From positions 1 through 64,000 of the forward strand of contig JARIHC010000005.1 in the NCBI GenBank assembly GCA_029288485.1: a stretch of DNA of 64,000 nucleotides, given 5' to 3'. Below, in pieces: positions 53,594-62,020 of the stretch (position 1 is its first letter; each line of letters starts with the position of its first letter). The DNA is from Candidatus Saccharimonadota bacterium. Its GTDB lineage: Bacteria; Patescibacteriota; Saccharimonadia; Saccharimonadales; UBA4665. The translations under genes were made by a program, and so were the position numbers. Below the pieces are notes generated by a model. That model was not told the DNA's origin and ran no database searches. It saw only the letters and a list, made by a program, of their open reading frames with translations.

Positions 53594-55505
53594 AGAACTG
53601 CCTTTCGTAGTATCTTAAAATATTCAGTAAACTGGGCGGTAACTGAGAAGTGCGGTTAACGTTAGCGGCATACTTGCCAACTCCCAGAGAATCGCTTCCC
53701 CCAAGACTGAAGTTCCAAATCAGACAGTTATCAGGTTTCGACCGGACGATGCCCGTGGGGGAGTCGCCAAACATATTATCGCTGATAACTATACCTATAA
53801 TATCTCGCTCGGGGTTTTTCCTAGCTTCGTCAGTTATGGTGCGCAAACCCGGGCAAACCAAGGTATCAGAGTTGTCTGCCTTCTTAGTGTTAATGAACAT
53901 TCTAGCTCTGTCCTGGCCTGAAGGTTCATGCGAAAGAGGCATTATAGTTTCTGTGCTACCTGCAAAGATCATGCTAGCTACTCTTACGTCGGGCTGTTTA
54001 TTCTGAATTTCCTTGGCCTGATACCGCCTGGCCAATAAAAGGCCCTCGACAAGTACCAAGCTCATCTCTGCGGCGTGTAAAGCAGGGGCTCCGTTCATTG
54101 ATTTGCTCGAATCAATGTGCAGCCAAACGTCTAAGCCGTTAAATTGCCGGATGACTTTCGGCGCTTGCCGTTTCTTACCGCGCCAGATCTCCATCGGAAT
54201 GTCCATTTCAGCTTGAATAAAGGCTTCTGGGAGCCGCCCGGTATGCAGTTTTTCGCCGTCAGGCAAGGCTTGCCTGGTGTGTCGCATACGCGACTGCACC
54301 ATGTCTATTGTTGCTAAACGCTGGAAGATTTCTGCAGTTTCTTCTATGAGAGGTCGCCGAAGAACCAAAGCTCTGGCATAAGCCTCAGCGTCAGGACCGC
54401 GCAATCCCAGCTCGCTCTCCACGGTGCCACCCAGTCTGCCAATCATTTCTTCTACCGACTCTTTTTGACCCCTAGGGCTATTATCTTCTTGCTCGGAAGA
54501 TATGCTGTCTCGGATATCCTCCACAGCGTGCATTACTTTTTTGCCAAGGTTGGAAAAGAGATTGCCCTTATCGTTTCGCCCGTTTGTGGCGTCTTCTTGC
54601 GGCGCGCCCTCTTCGTCACCTTCATCATCTGCTTCTTCGTCAGATTCGCCTTCTTCTCCCTCGTCTTCAGGCTCGTAGGCTTTATACTTTTCGGCAGCTT
54701 CTTCTAGCTGCTCTTCGAAAGTGTTGCTTCCTTTGCCCTGATTGTCGCTACTAGACCCATTGTTAGTAGATTGGGTCATATCGGATTGGCGGTTAGCGTC
54801 GCCAGCTTCTTCCTCCATCTCCTCTTCAGATCTATTTTGCCGCTCTTCTTCAACTAATTTATCGTACTCCGGTTTGATAAATTTTTCGGCTAAGGCAATG
54901 CGTTGACGCAGAGTAGTTCCTTTGTGAATCAAAACTTCTGCGAGGTCATGCCCGTCGTGGTCGCGCAAGCCGTCAATGACTTTCTGAACCTCGGGATCAA
55001 TCTTAAGAGGAGACTTATCGCCCAACACAGACTGGAAACGCAGCCCCATCATCATTTGAATGTGTTTGGGTGCTTTGCGCATATCTGTATCCTTGACGAG
55101 AGTTTCGTAAAGATCGGGCGCGGTTTCACGGTAGCCTTTATAGTCGTTAACCGTACGGCCATCTATAGTTACGTCATGCACGCCGTTCCAGAATAACTTA
55201 TCGGTTTCTGAAAGCTTTGAAATATCCGGCTGATACTCCCATTCCGGATCTAGCATGTCGCCTGTGTGCTGCAATTCGTGGCGAGTTACAAAAAGAACAT
55301 CGTCTTCCTTAACTTCTCCCGAAGGTTGGGCTAGTTGAGACGGATCTATTGTAATCTTTATACCGCTTGTAGGGTCCGCTCCGCAGCTCCAACCCTTGCC
55401 AGGCGCAACTTCAGTGGCGACGTCAGACAGGTTAAAGACGCTGGATAAGTCTTCAACGTCTTCCGCCAAGTGGCTGAAGTCAATTGTGGAAGCTTGCTCT
55501 GTCAT
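53586..55505 (-). CDS. Metallopeptidase-VWA protein (DUF2201-like)
   Basis: A 639-aa three-part protein. The N-terminal part has a zinc peptidase motif His76-Glu-Leu-Gln-His80, followed by WNGVHDVTIDGRTVND, which could give the third ligand. An acidic, Glu/Asp/Ser-rich linker (~230-330) follows. The C-terminal VWA domain has a MIDAS motif DSSKS starting at Asp465, with a Thr-containing DTLVCPG later. VWA-metallopeptidase proteins of this type pair with MoxR AAA+ ATPases. Start at MTEQ (55505): TAAAAT lies 10 nt upstream. It is the first gene of a five-gene operon. Confidence 0.82.
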   Translation of the reverse strand: MTEQASTIDFSHLAEDVEDLSSVFNLSDVATEVAPGKGWSCGADPTSGIKITIDPSQLAQPSGEVKEDDVLFVTRHELQHTGDMLDPEWEYQPDISKLSETDKLFWNGVHDVTIDGRTVNDYKGYRETAPDLYETLVKDTDMRKAPKHIQMMMGLRFQSVLGDKSPLKIDPEVQKVIDGLRDHDGHDLAEVLIHKGTTLRQRIALAEKFIKPEYDKLVEEERQNRSEEEMEEEAGDANRQSDMTQSTNNGSSSDNQGKGSNTFEEQLEEAAEKYKAYEPEDEGEEGESDEEADDEGDEEGAPQEDATNGRNDKGNLFSNLGKKVMHAVEDIRDSISSEQEDNSPRGQKESVEEMIGRLGGTVESELGLRGPDAEAYARALVLRRPLIEETAEIFQRLATIDMVQSRMRHTRQALPDGEKLHTGRLPEAFIQAEMDIPMEIWRGKKRQAPKVIRQFNGLDVWLHIDSSKSMNGAPALHAAEMSLVLVEGLLLARRYQAKEIQNKQPDVRVASMIFAGSTETIMPLSHEPSGQDRARMFINTKKADNSDTLVCPGLRTITDEARKNPERDIIGIVISDNMFGDSPTGIVRSKPDNCLIWNFSLGGSDSLGVGKYAANVNRTSQLPPSLLNILRYYERQFYA

Positions 55506-55547
55506 ATTATTGCTTATTTTAACATAGTGTTGTATACTACTCAATCA
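55506..55547. promoter_or_regulatory. Divergent promoter region of the MoxR-VWA locus
   Basis: The 42 bp between the two divergent start codons hold a TAAAAT on the minus strand 10 nt before the VWA gene and a TATACT on the plus strand 9 nt before the ATPase gene. The two -10 boxes are about 11 bp apart, so the two transcripts are likely co-regulated from one site. Confidence 0.5.
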
Positions 55548-56996
55548 ATGAATAGTTTTGAATGTCCTGGCGTCGAAACCTGCCCGGTGCGCAATGTCTG
55601 TCTGGCGTTGGAGGCCAACGGCGTAGATATAGGTGCTGGCGAACCCGACAACCCCGCTTGCCAGGTACCTGGAATGTTCGAAGAAAAAATGATTAGCAGG
55701 CGCCGCGGAGACGCTAAATTCGAACCAGAGATGCAGGCTGGCGCTGAAAAAACCGACCTAGTTGGTGAGCTCGGAAAAGCCGCTAGGAAAGTAATGGCTC
55801 AGGAAGCCCTACCTGCGCGTGAAGAGTTGATCGCCGCACATACGAATGTACTCGAAGCTCGAATAGACTTATGGCGCGCCATGCTCGAAGCTCCCAAGCA
55901 AAACAGGCAGTTTACTAGAGAAGAAAGAGCAGCGTACGAAGCTGTTATTGCCAAGCGAGAGAAAAAGGTAAAAAAGACCCAGGCCAGCGGTAGCGACGCA
56001 GTGTTAGCTCTGGCTGGATTCGACAGTAGGTGCCTAGACGAGCACAATGTCCTGTTTGATGAGCAGATGATCTCTATTATAAATAGGATGGTTGGCAATA
56101 TGATGGATGGTCAGCCAACACTTCTAAGGGGCGATAAGGGTATAGCCAAAACTGCCCTCGCTAAGTTTGTTAGCCGGTTAAATGATGACGAAGAACCGTT
56201 AGTGATTTCCGGCCACGGGGACATGGGCACTAACGAATTTATCGGCGAGGTTGGCCTAAAAGACGGTAAAACCTATTTTAAAGAAGGCCGCATACCTCAA
56301 GCAGCGAGGGAAGGCCGCACAACTATCCTAGACGAAGTCGACGTGTCAGAGGTAGCGGTAATGCTCCGCCTCCAGGATATTCTGCTTAATCTTAAGCCGG
56401 GCAGAGAGCTGGTCTTGCAGGAGAATGGGCAAGGTAGCATTATAGTGCAGCCCGGATTCGCAGTTATTGCAACTGCGAACGAGGCCAGCCGGCGTTATGT
56501 GCATCGCCAAGTTTCGGATCCCGCTAACCGTGATCGTTACGATATTATAAGCGTGGATTACCCGGACATGGATAATCTTAATAATTCGGCTGATATATTA
56601 CGCCGCAACATGGCTAATCTGCGCCGTTTAGCTTATGCGGCTGTCAGTGATCACCAGGGCAATATTACCGGCGTAAACAGTGACGAAATGGAGAGGCTGG
56701 TGACTTTAGCTTCAGCCACGCAACTGCTCTATTCGCAACCATCCACTAGCGCCCTTAGGGAGATCGCCGGAGTTAGCGAGACGACAGCAGGTGCTTTAGA
56801 CGAGGAGCCTATAATGACTGATTGTATTACGCCGCGCCGCTTATATGCTGATCTTAACCGCCTAGCACCGGGGAATAAGCCCGGCTTTAATTTTAAGAGT
56901 GTTACACAGTCGCTTATAGAGCGGCTTGATGAAGGCGACCAGACTCACAATAGCGACATAGCTCGTCACTTATTGTCAGAGATTAAAAAGGTTTAG
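55548..56996 (+). CDS. MoxR-type AAA+ ATPase with N-terminal Cys motif
   Basis: A 482-aa ATPase. Walker A is GDKGIAKT (195-202), Walker B TTILDEVD (258-265), sensor 1 Asn311 in VIATANEAS, and an Arg-rich RDRYDII region follows with a C-terminal lid. The first 40 residues have Cys6, Cys12, Cys18 and Cys38, which could bind zinc or an iron-sulfur cluster. A long helical region (~65-145) lies between that and the ATPase core, which is unusual for MoxR. The ATG at 55548 follows TATACT. It faces the VWA operon, its likely partner. Confidence 0.85.
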   Translation: MNSFECPGVETCPVRNVCLALEANGVDIGAGEPDNPACQVPGMFEEKMISRRRGDAKFEPEMQAGAEKTDLVGELGKAARKVMAQEALPAREELIAAHTNVLEARIDLWRAMLEAPKQNRQFTREERAAYEAVIAKREKKVKKTQASGSDAVLALAGFDSRCLDEHNVLFDEQMISIINRMVGNMMDGQPTLLRGDKGIAKTALAKFVSRLNDDEEPLVISGHGDMGTNEFIGEVGLKDGKTYFKEGRIPQAAREGRTTILDEVDVSEVAVMLRLQDILLNLKPGRELVLQENGQGSIIVQPGFAVIATANEASRRYVHRQVSDPANRDRYDIISVDYPDMDNLNNSADILRRNMANLRRLAYAAVSDHQGNITGVNSDEMERLVTLASATQLLYSQPSTSALREIAGVSETTAGALDEEPIMTDCITPRRLYADLNRLAPGNKPGFNFKSVTQSLIERLDEGDQTHNSDIARHLLSEIKKV

Positions 56997-57811
56997 GCGA
57001 TGGCTGGTATAGGTTGGCTTGCTAAGGTTGTTTCTTCGACGCCTACACTAACTCCGGCTGATACAGCCCTGCTCTCGTTAATATGATTTATGATTACTGG
57101 TACGCGAGGCAGGTTGACGTGTTCGGTAGGATGCCAGGTTTTTAGTGTTTTAACGTCATCAGAAATTCCAAAACTACGTCTAATGGCCCACTCTGCCCCA
57201 GGGATTGGCGGCACAACCAACCGCTTATCTAGTCGGCGGCCTTCAGGTAAATTAACTTCTAGACCATGCGGCGGTATTATTAACGCGTCAGAAGGGCTAG
57301 CAATTAGGTGCAGCGGCACTCCGGCAGGCCATTCGTTGGCCATTTTTTCTTGGTGTTCTTGCATGAAAGGCGAATCATGTCGCAAATGCTCGGCTTCCTT
57401 AGGGTTGCCCAGCCCATGCCGCAAAGCAAGAGTTGCCGGAGTCTCGTGCTTATAGCCGGATTGAGCTCCGCCCAAAGATGCTACCTCGTCTACAAGGTCT
57501 GGCCTATCTAAAGCTATGGACGTGGCAATCAAACCGCCCAAAGAATGGCCTATCAAGAACATCCGCCGCCTGTCAAGGCGCTCGTATATGCATTCTAATA
57601 ACTCCGTAGTTCTTTTTTGGATTTCCCCCGGTTCGGCTATACCTCGGTCTGGCGGAGCAATAAAACGTTTAGCGGGCGGCAGATCAGTGGTTTTATCATT
57701 CAAAAGCGGAGCATACCAAAACGCCAGACGTTTTACGGTCAGCAAGCCGCCGATAGCTACAAGGGGTGCCATTTGTGTGTTCGAATTAGCCTCGGGGGCG
57801 AGCTCAGCCAT
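56993..57811 (-). CDS. Alpha/beta hydrolase, lipase-like
   Basis: A 272-aa alpha/beta-hydrolase with the nucleophile elbow GHSLGG (Ser90) and candidate acid Asp in LIASPSDALI; a His such as HPTEH near 226 could finish the triad. No signal peptide is obvious, although residues 15-24 are hydrophobic. It ends within the stop of the MoxR gene (shared TTAG). It is not in the tagged operon but borders it. Substrate unknown. Confidence 0.82.
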   Translation of the reverse strand: MAELAPEANSNTQMAPLVAIGGLLTVKRLAFWYAPLLNDKTTDLPPAKRFIAPPDRGIAEPGEIQKRTTELLECIYERLDRRRMFLIGHSLGGLIATSIALDRPDLVDEVASLGGAQSGYKHETPATLALRHGLGNPKEAEHLRHDSPFMQEHQEKMANEWPAGVPLHLIASPSDALIIPPHGLEVNLPEGRRLDKRLVVPPIPGAEWAIRRSFGISDDVKTLKTWHPTEHVNLPRVPVIINHINESRAVSAGVSVGVEETTLASQPIPAIA

Positions 57812-57917
57812 ATCTTTTAATTTATCTCATTAGTATAAGCGTATTCCCCGAGTTAATATTTGTAAAGTTTTATAGCTTCAATTTTTGTCTGCTTCTCTGC
57901 TACAATTAGAGGTAATC

Positions 57918-58211
57918 ATGGCAAAATTGACCCGGGAAGATGTATTAAAATTGGCTCTACTTGCGCGCCTAGATCTTACTGACGAGGAGATTGAGGAGTT
58001 CCAGGGCGAGCTCTCGGCGATATTGCAATATGTGGAACAGTTGCAAAGTGTCGAAGTTGATGGGCTGAAGCCGACCAATCAAGTTACTGGTCTCATCAAT
58101 GTTACGCGGCCAGACGAAGTTAAAGACTATGGCTACAAGCCGGAAAAACTACTAGAGAACGTACCAGAAGTTAAGGATAACCAGATCAAAGTCAAAAGGA
58201 TGCTCGGTTAA
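57918..58211 (+). CDS. gatC: Asp/Glu-tRNA amidotransferase subunit C
   Basis: A 97-aa GatC subunit that holds the GatCAB complex together. It starts AKLTREDVLKLALLARLDLTDEEIE, typical of the family, and ends VPEVKDNQIKVKRML. The ATG at 57918 fits the usual length and has AGAGG upstream; the -10 TACAAT lies 11 nt before it. The stop overlaps gatA by one base (TAATG). Confidence 0.95.
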   Translation: MAKLTREDVLKLALLARLDLTDEEIEEFQGELSAILQYVEQLQSVEVDGLKPTNQVTGLINVTRPDEVKDYGYKPEKLLENVPEVKDNQIKVKRMLG

Positions 58212-59626
58212 TGGGCCAGTGGTTGTCGATTAGCCAGATTGCCGGCGGGGTCAGCAGCGGCAAGTTAAAGGCTGTGGATCTAGTAGAGCAGTCCCTTAAA
58301 ATTATTACCGATAAAAAAGAGTATGATGCGATTATTGCTACTACCGAGGAGCGGGCTCTCCGGCGTGCCCAGCAAGTTGACGCTGGCGAAATAACTGGCC
58401 GCTTAGCTGGCGTCCCGTTTATAGCCAAAGATAATTTCTTAGCGTTTGGCGCTGAGACCACTGCTGCTAGCAACATTCTGCGCGGCTTCAATGCCCCATA
58501 TCAAGCAACCGCAATAGAAAAGCTAGAAGCCGAAGGCGCAATTTGCGTAGCCAAAGCTAATCTGGACGCTTTTGCGCATGGAACCTCCACGGAAAACAGC
58601 GACTTTTTCACTACCAAAAATCCTCACGACAAGACTCGGGTACCAGGCGGCAGCTCAGGTGGTTCTGCGGCGGCTGTAGTGCTAGATATGGCTCCGTTTG
58701 CACTTGGTACCGATACTGGTGGCTCCATTCGCCAGCCAGCCAGTTTTAGCGGATGTGTAGGCTACAAGCCGACCTATGGATTAGTTAGTCGCAGCGGTGT
58801 AGTGGCTATGGGGTCCAGCCTAGACGTGATCGGTCCGCTCACGCGTACGGTGGAAGATGCCGCGCTTGTGTTAGATGTTATAGCCGGCCGCGACGATCTG
58901 GATGGCACTACTATAGAGCGCGACCCAGCCGGTTATACCAAACTAGACGACTCCTCCTTAAAGGGTAAAAAGATTGGTGTCGTGTGCGAACATATGGGCG
59001 AAGAGCTGGATCCAAAAATTATAGAAATTGTTAATGGAGCGGTTAAAAAACTAGAAGATGCTGGCGCCGAGGTTACCGAAATACGTTTACCATCTTTGCC
59101 GATGGCCTTGGCGGCTTATTACATATTATGTCCGGCAGAAGTTAGCAGTAATCTGGGGCGCTACGACGGGCAGCGCTTTGGTTACAACTTCGGCGAGGCA
59201 AAAAACATGAACGATAGTTATTCTAAGTCGCGCGGCCGGGGTTTTGGCAAAGAAGCTAAACGGCGCATTATGATCGGTACGCATGTTTTGAGCACAGGCT
59301 ATTACGACGCCTATTATAAGCAAGCTCAAACAGTACGAACTAAGCTCATTAATGAGTGCGAAGAGGCTTTTAAACAAGTGGACTTTTTGGTCGGGCCAGT
59401 AGCACCGACGACAGCTTTCAAGATTGGTGAAAATACTGGCGATCCGCTAAAGATGTATCTGGGCGATGTCATGACAGTAGGAGTGAACTTAATTGGCAAC
59501 GCGGCTATTAGCTTGCCGGCTGGTGAAATAGAGGGTTTGCCGGTAGGTATACAACTTATGGCACCGCAACGAGAAGATCGTAAATTATTATCATTAGCCA
59601 AACAGGCAGAGGAGGTACTCGCATGA
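58211..59626 (+). CDS. gatA: Asp/Glu-tRNA amidotransferase subunit A
   Basis: A 471-aa amidase that supplies ammonia for transamidation of Glu-tRNA(Gln) or Asp-tRNA(Asn). The Ser-cisSer-Lys triad lies in the amidase signature: AKDNF (Lys ~77), GGSSGGSAAAV (~153-163) and TDTGGSIRQP (~171-180). The window also has a tRNA-Gln, which this enzyme would help charge in organisms without GlnRS. It overlaps the small gene downstream by 4 nt. Confidence 0.97.
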   Translation: MGQWLSISQIAGGVSSGKLKAVDLVEQSLKIITDKKEYDAIIATTEERALRRAQQVDAGEITGRLAGVPFIAKDNFLAFGAETTAASNILRGFNAPYQATAIEKLEAEGAICVAKANLDAFAHGTSTENSDFFTTKNPHDKTRVPGGSSGGSAAAVVLDMAPFALGTDTGGSIRQPASFSGCVGYKPTYGLVSRSGVVAMGSSLDVIGPLTRTVEDAALVLDVIAGRDDLDGTTIERDPAGYTKLDDSSLKGKKIGVVCEHMGEELDPKIIEIVNGAVKKLEDAGAEVTEIRLPSLPMALAAYYILCPAEVSSNLGRYDGQRFGYNFGEAKNMNDSYSKSRGRGFGKEAKRRIMIGTHVLSTGYYDAYYKQAQTVRTKLINECEEAFKQVDFLVGPVAPTTAFKIGENTGDPLKMYLGDVMTVGVNLIGNAAISLPAGEIEGLPVGIQLMAPQREDRKLLSLAKQAEEVLA

Positions 59627-59967
59627 GGCTGTTACGCCGCCGTATAAAGACCAAGAAATTTCAGCAGCGCTGGCATGACCTGCAAAAGCACTGCGCGACA
59701 CGTAAAACTTGGCCTGAGGCAGTTATAGCAGCTGATGATTTGCTTTGCGAAGCGCTTAAAAAAAGCGGTTATAAGGGCAAAACTACCGGGGAGCGGCTGG
59801 TGGCGGCGCAGCACGACCTGAGCGCTAACGAAGAAGTTTGGTTCGGCCATAAACTGCGAAACAAAATAACCGATACTGATGTTCGCAAACTTAAAAAACA
59901 AGACATTTTAGAGGCTTTAGCTGGTTTTCGCCAGGCGCTGCGTGATCTGGGGGCCCTGGAACAATGA
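59623..59967 (+). CDS. Small unknown protein between gatA and gatB
   Basis: A 114-aa basic, helical protein. It overlaps gatA at its start (ATGA) and gatB at its end (ATGA), so it is translated with the amidotransferase. It begins RLLRRRIKTKKFQQRW and includes RKTWPEAVIAADDLLCEALKKSGYKGKTTGERL, a HEPN-like helical pattern. GatCAB normally needs no fourth subunit. Possible roles are an accessory or tRNA-binding subunit; none is shown. Confidence 0.75.
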   Translation: MRLLRRRIKTKKFQQRWHDLQKHCATRKTWPEAVIAADDLLCEALKKSGYKGKTTGERLVAAQHDLSANEEVWFGHKLRNKITDTDVRKLKKQDILEALAGFRQALRDLGALEQ

Positions 59968-61403
59968 TCTCTCAAGAAGTGCGAGCCAAATATCGGCCCA
60001 CTATTGGTATTGAATGCCATGTTCAGCTTAAAACCAAGACCAAATTATTCTCAGCGGTCGGCAATGATGCTCGTGAAGCACCGCCTAATACTTTAGTTAG
60101 CCACATTGATTTCGGCTTGCCCGGCGCGCTGCCGGTTCTAAACGAAGAAGCTATTCATTTAGCTACGCGCGCTGCCTTCGCACTTGGAGCTGAACCGGAA
60201 CACTTCAGTAAATTTGACCGCAAACATTATTTTTATCCAGATCTTCCCAAAGGCTATCAGATTAGCCAGTATGACCAGCCGATTATTGCTGAGGGTTCTG
60301 TAGCTATAGAAGTAGATGGTCAGCAAATGACAGTTGGAGTTACTCGTGCTCACTTGGAAGAAGACGCTGGCAAGAGTATACACCACGCTGGTCAAGATTA
60401 CAGTCTGGTGGACCTGAACCGTGCAGGTACGCCACTGCTGGAAATTGTCAGCGAACCTGATATGCATTCAGCCGCCGAAGCCAAAGCCTATGCACGAGAG
60501 CTGTATCTACGTATGCGTTACGCCGATGTATCCGACGCCAACCTGTTCTACGGCAACATGCGCTTCGACGTTAACGTTAGCGTCAGTCAAACCGACCAGC
60601 TCGGCACGCGCTCTGAAACCAAGAACCTGAACAGCTTTAAAGCGGTCGAAAAAGCTATTGAATACGAAATAACTCGCCAGATTGAGCTATTGGAAGCTGG
60701 CAAAGAAGTTGTGCAGGAAACTCGCGGTTGGGATGACAGCAAACAAAAGACCTTCACTCAACGCACCAAAGAGGATGCGGAAGACTATCGCTATATGCCG
60801 GACCCTGACATCCCGCCAATTATTATCGAACAGGGCTACATCGACAAGATTAAAAAAGACATGCCAAAGCTACCGCCTGAGCTCAGGGAAGACTTGGCCA
60901 AGCTAGATGTTGAGACAAGTGTAATAGAAGATATCCTAGACAGGCCTGAAATTTTAGAAACGGTTACGAAGGTGCTGGAAAATGGCAACGCAAAAAGCGC
61001 ACGCCGCACAGCTTTTTGGTTACTGCAAACACAACCCCAAGATGGTGAAGAAAAGCGAAGCATTGAAATTGACATTGAACGCCTGAATGAATTGTCTGGT
61101 TTGCTGGATGAAAACAAGCTCAGTTCAACCAACGCTAAAATGGTCTTTGAAGAGATGTTATTTACTGATTTCTCTCCAACCAGAATCGCTGAAGACAAAA
61201 ACTGGCTGCAGGTTTCCGACGAAGGGGAAATCGCAAAGATAGTCGAGCAGGTTATTGCGGACAACCAAAAAGCCGCCGAAGACGTTAAGAACGGCGAGAT
61301 GAAGGCTATCGGTTTCTTGGTCGGCCAAGTTATGAAGGCTAGTCAGGGCAAAGCCAATCCATCGCTCGCTCAAAAACTTATCAAAAACCAGCTTGGTTTA
61401 TGA
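59964..61403 (+). CDS. gatB: Asp/Glu-tRNA amidotransferase subunit B
   Basis: A 479-aa subunit that binds and phosphorylates the misacylated tRNA. It starts RPTIGIECHVQLKTKTKLFS and contains KHYFYPDLPKGYQISQYDQP, LNRAGTPLLEIVSEPDMHS and the DYRYMPDPDIPP motif. The C-terminal YqeY-type domain (~330-479) is complete. Last gene of the gatC-gatA-orf-gatB operon. A T-run follows at 61418-61425, without a clear stem. Confidence 0.97.
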   Translation: MISQEVRAKYRPTIGIECHVQLKTKTKLFSAVGNDAREAPPNTLVSHIDFGLPGALPVLNEEAIHLATRAAFALGAEPEHFSKFDRKHYFYPDLPKGYQISQYDQPIIAEGSVAIEVDGQQMTVGVTRAHLEEDAGKSIHHAGQDYSLVDLNRAGTPLLEIVSEPDMHSAAEAKAYARELYLRMRYADVSDANLFYGNMRFDVNVSVSQTDQLGTRSETKNLNSFKAVEKAIEYEITRQIELLEAGKEVVQETRGWDDSKQKTFTQRTKEDAEDYRYMPDPDIPPIIIEQGYIDKIKKDMPKLPPELREDLAKLDVETSVIEDILDRPEILETVTKVLENGNAKSARRTAFWLLQTQPQDGEEKRSIEIDIERLNELSGLLDENKLSSTNAKMVFEEMLFTDFSPTRIAEDKNWLQVSDEGEIAKIVEQVIADNQKAAEDVKNGEMKAIGFLVGQVMKASQGKANPSLAQKLIKNQLGL

Positions 61404-61423
61404 TCTTTAAGCAGTGATTTTTT

Positions 61424-61975
61424 TTAACGCACCTGCGCCTGATCTAAGAAACTAATTGCTTGATCTATTGTAATAAAAGCTCCCTGGTCCCCAGAGTTAG
61501 TTATATCCAATGTGCGCCACCCAGTTATCCTATTGCTTTCGTCAAATTCAGGCCACTCAATTACATGGGTATGAACCTTTGCCAAGGGCAGAGTAATTTC
61601 TGAGCCAGTTAAGGGGTGCCTTAACGCAACGCCTAAATCTACTGGTACTTCTTTCCAGATTTCACTCTGATCGCTGCCCGTGGAGTGCTGGGGCAAATTT
61701 TCAGCCAACTCGGATTGACTGCTGACTAAGCCGACATCGTATGATACTCCATGAATATCTTGGGTCCCGCAGCTAGCCAAGGTGCCGTAACGGGTATTTC
61801 TATAGCCTTCTTCTGTGGGGCTACCATTTGCCCCTCCAGTAACGGTCCGAAAACTTCTTCGGTGCATAGCTTCCGCCGTTTGCTGATTAAGGGCAGTTTC
61901 CTGTTCTGGAGAGATGCGCAAAACCAGAGTATTTAAAATCTCTGCTCCACTTTGACTGGTCGATGTTTCGGCCAT
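61424..61975 (-). CDS. Hypothetical protein (183 aa)
   Basis: A 183-aa soluble protein. It has a TLVLRISPEQETALNQQTAE helix near the start, a Gly/Asn-rich middle, and LAKVHTHVIEWPEFDE, a strand that could carry a metal-binding His. No family is recognised. A GAGG sits 8 nt before the ATG. It lies 45 nt after the stop of the unknown gene upstream, so the two may be an operon. Confidence 0.55.
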   Translation of the reverse strand: MAETSTSQSGAEILNTLVLRISPEQETALNQQTAEAMHRRSFRTVTGGANGSPTEEGYRNTRYGTLASCGTQDIHGVSYDVGLVSSQSELAENLPQHSTGSDQSEIWKEVPVDLGVALRHPLTGSEITLPLAKVHTHVIEWPEFDESNRITGWRTLDITNSGDQGAFITIDQAISFLDQAQVR

Positions 61976-62020
61976 AAATTTACCTCGTATATCAACTTAT
62001 ATGCTTAAAACAAAACTTAA

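Noticed and set aside
54600-54860. Acid-rich repeated sequence as a possible DNA repeat
   Set aside because: It encodes the low-complexity Glu/Asp linker of the VWA protein; no regular repeat unit is visible at the DNA level.
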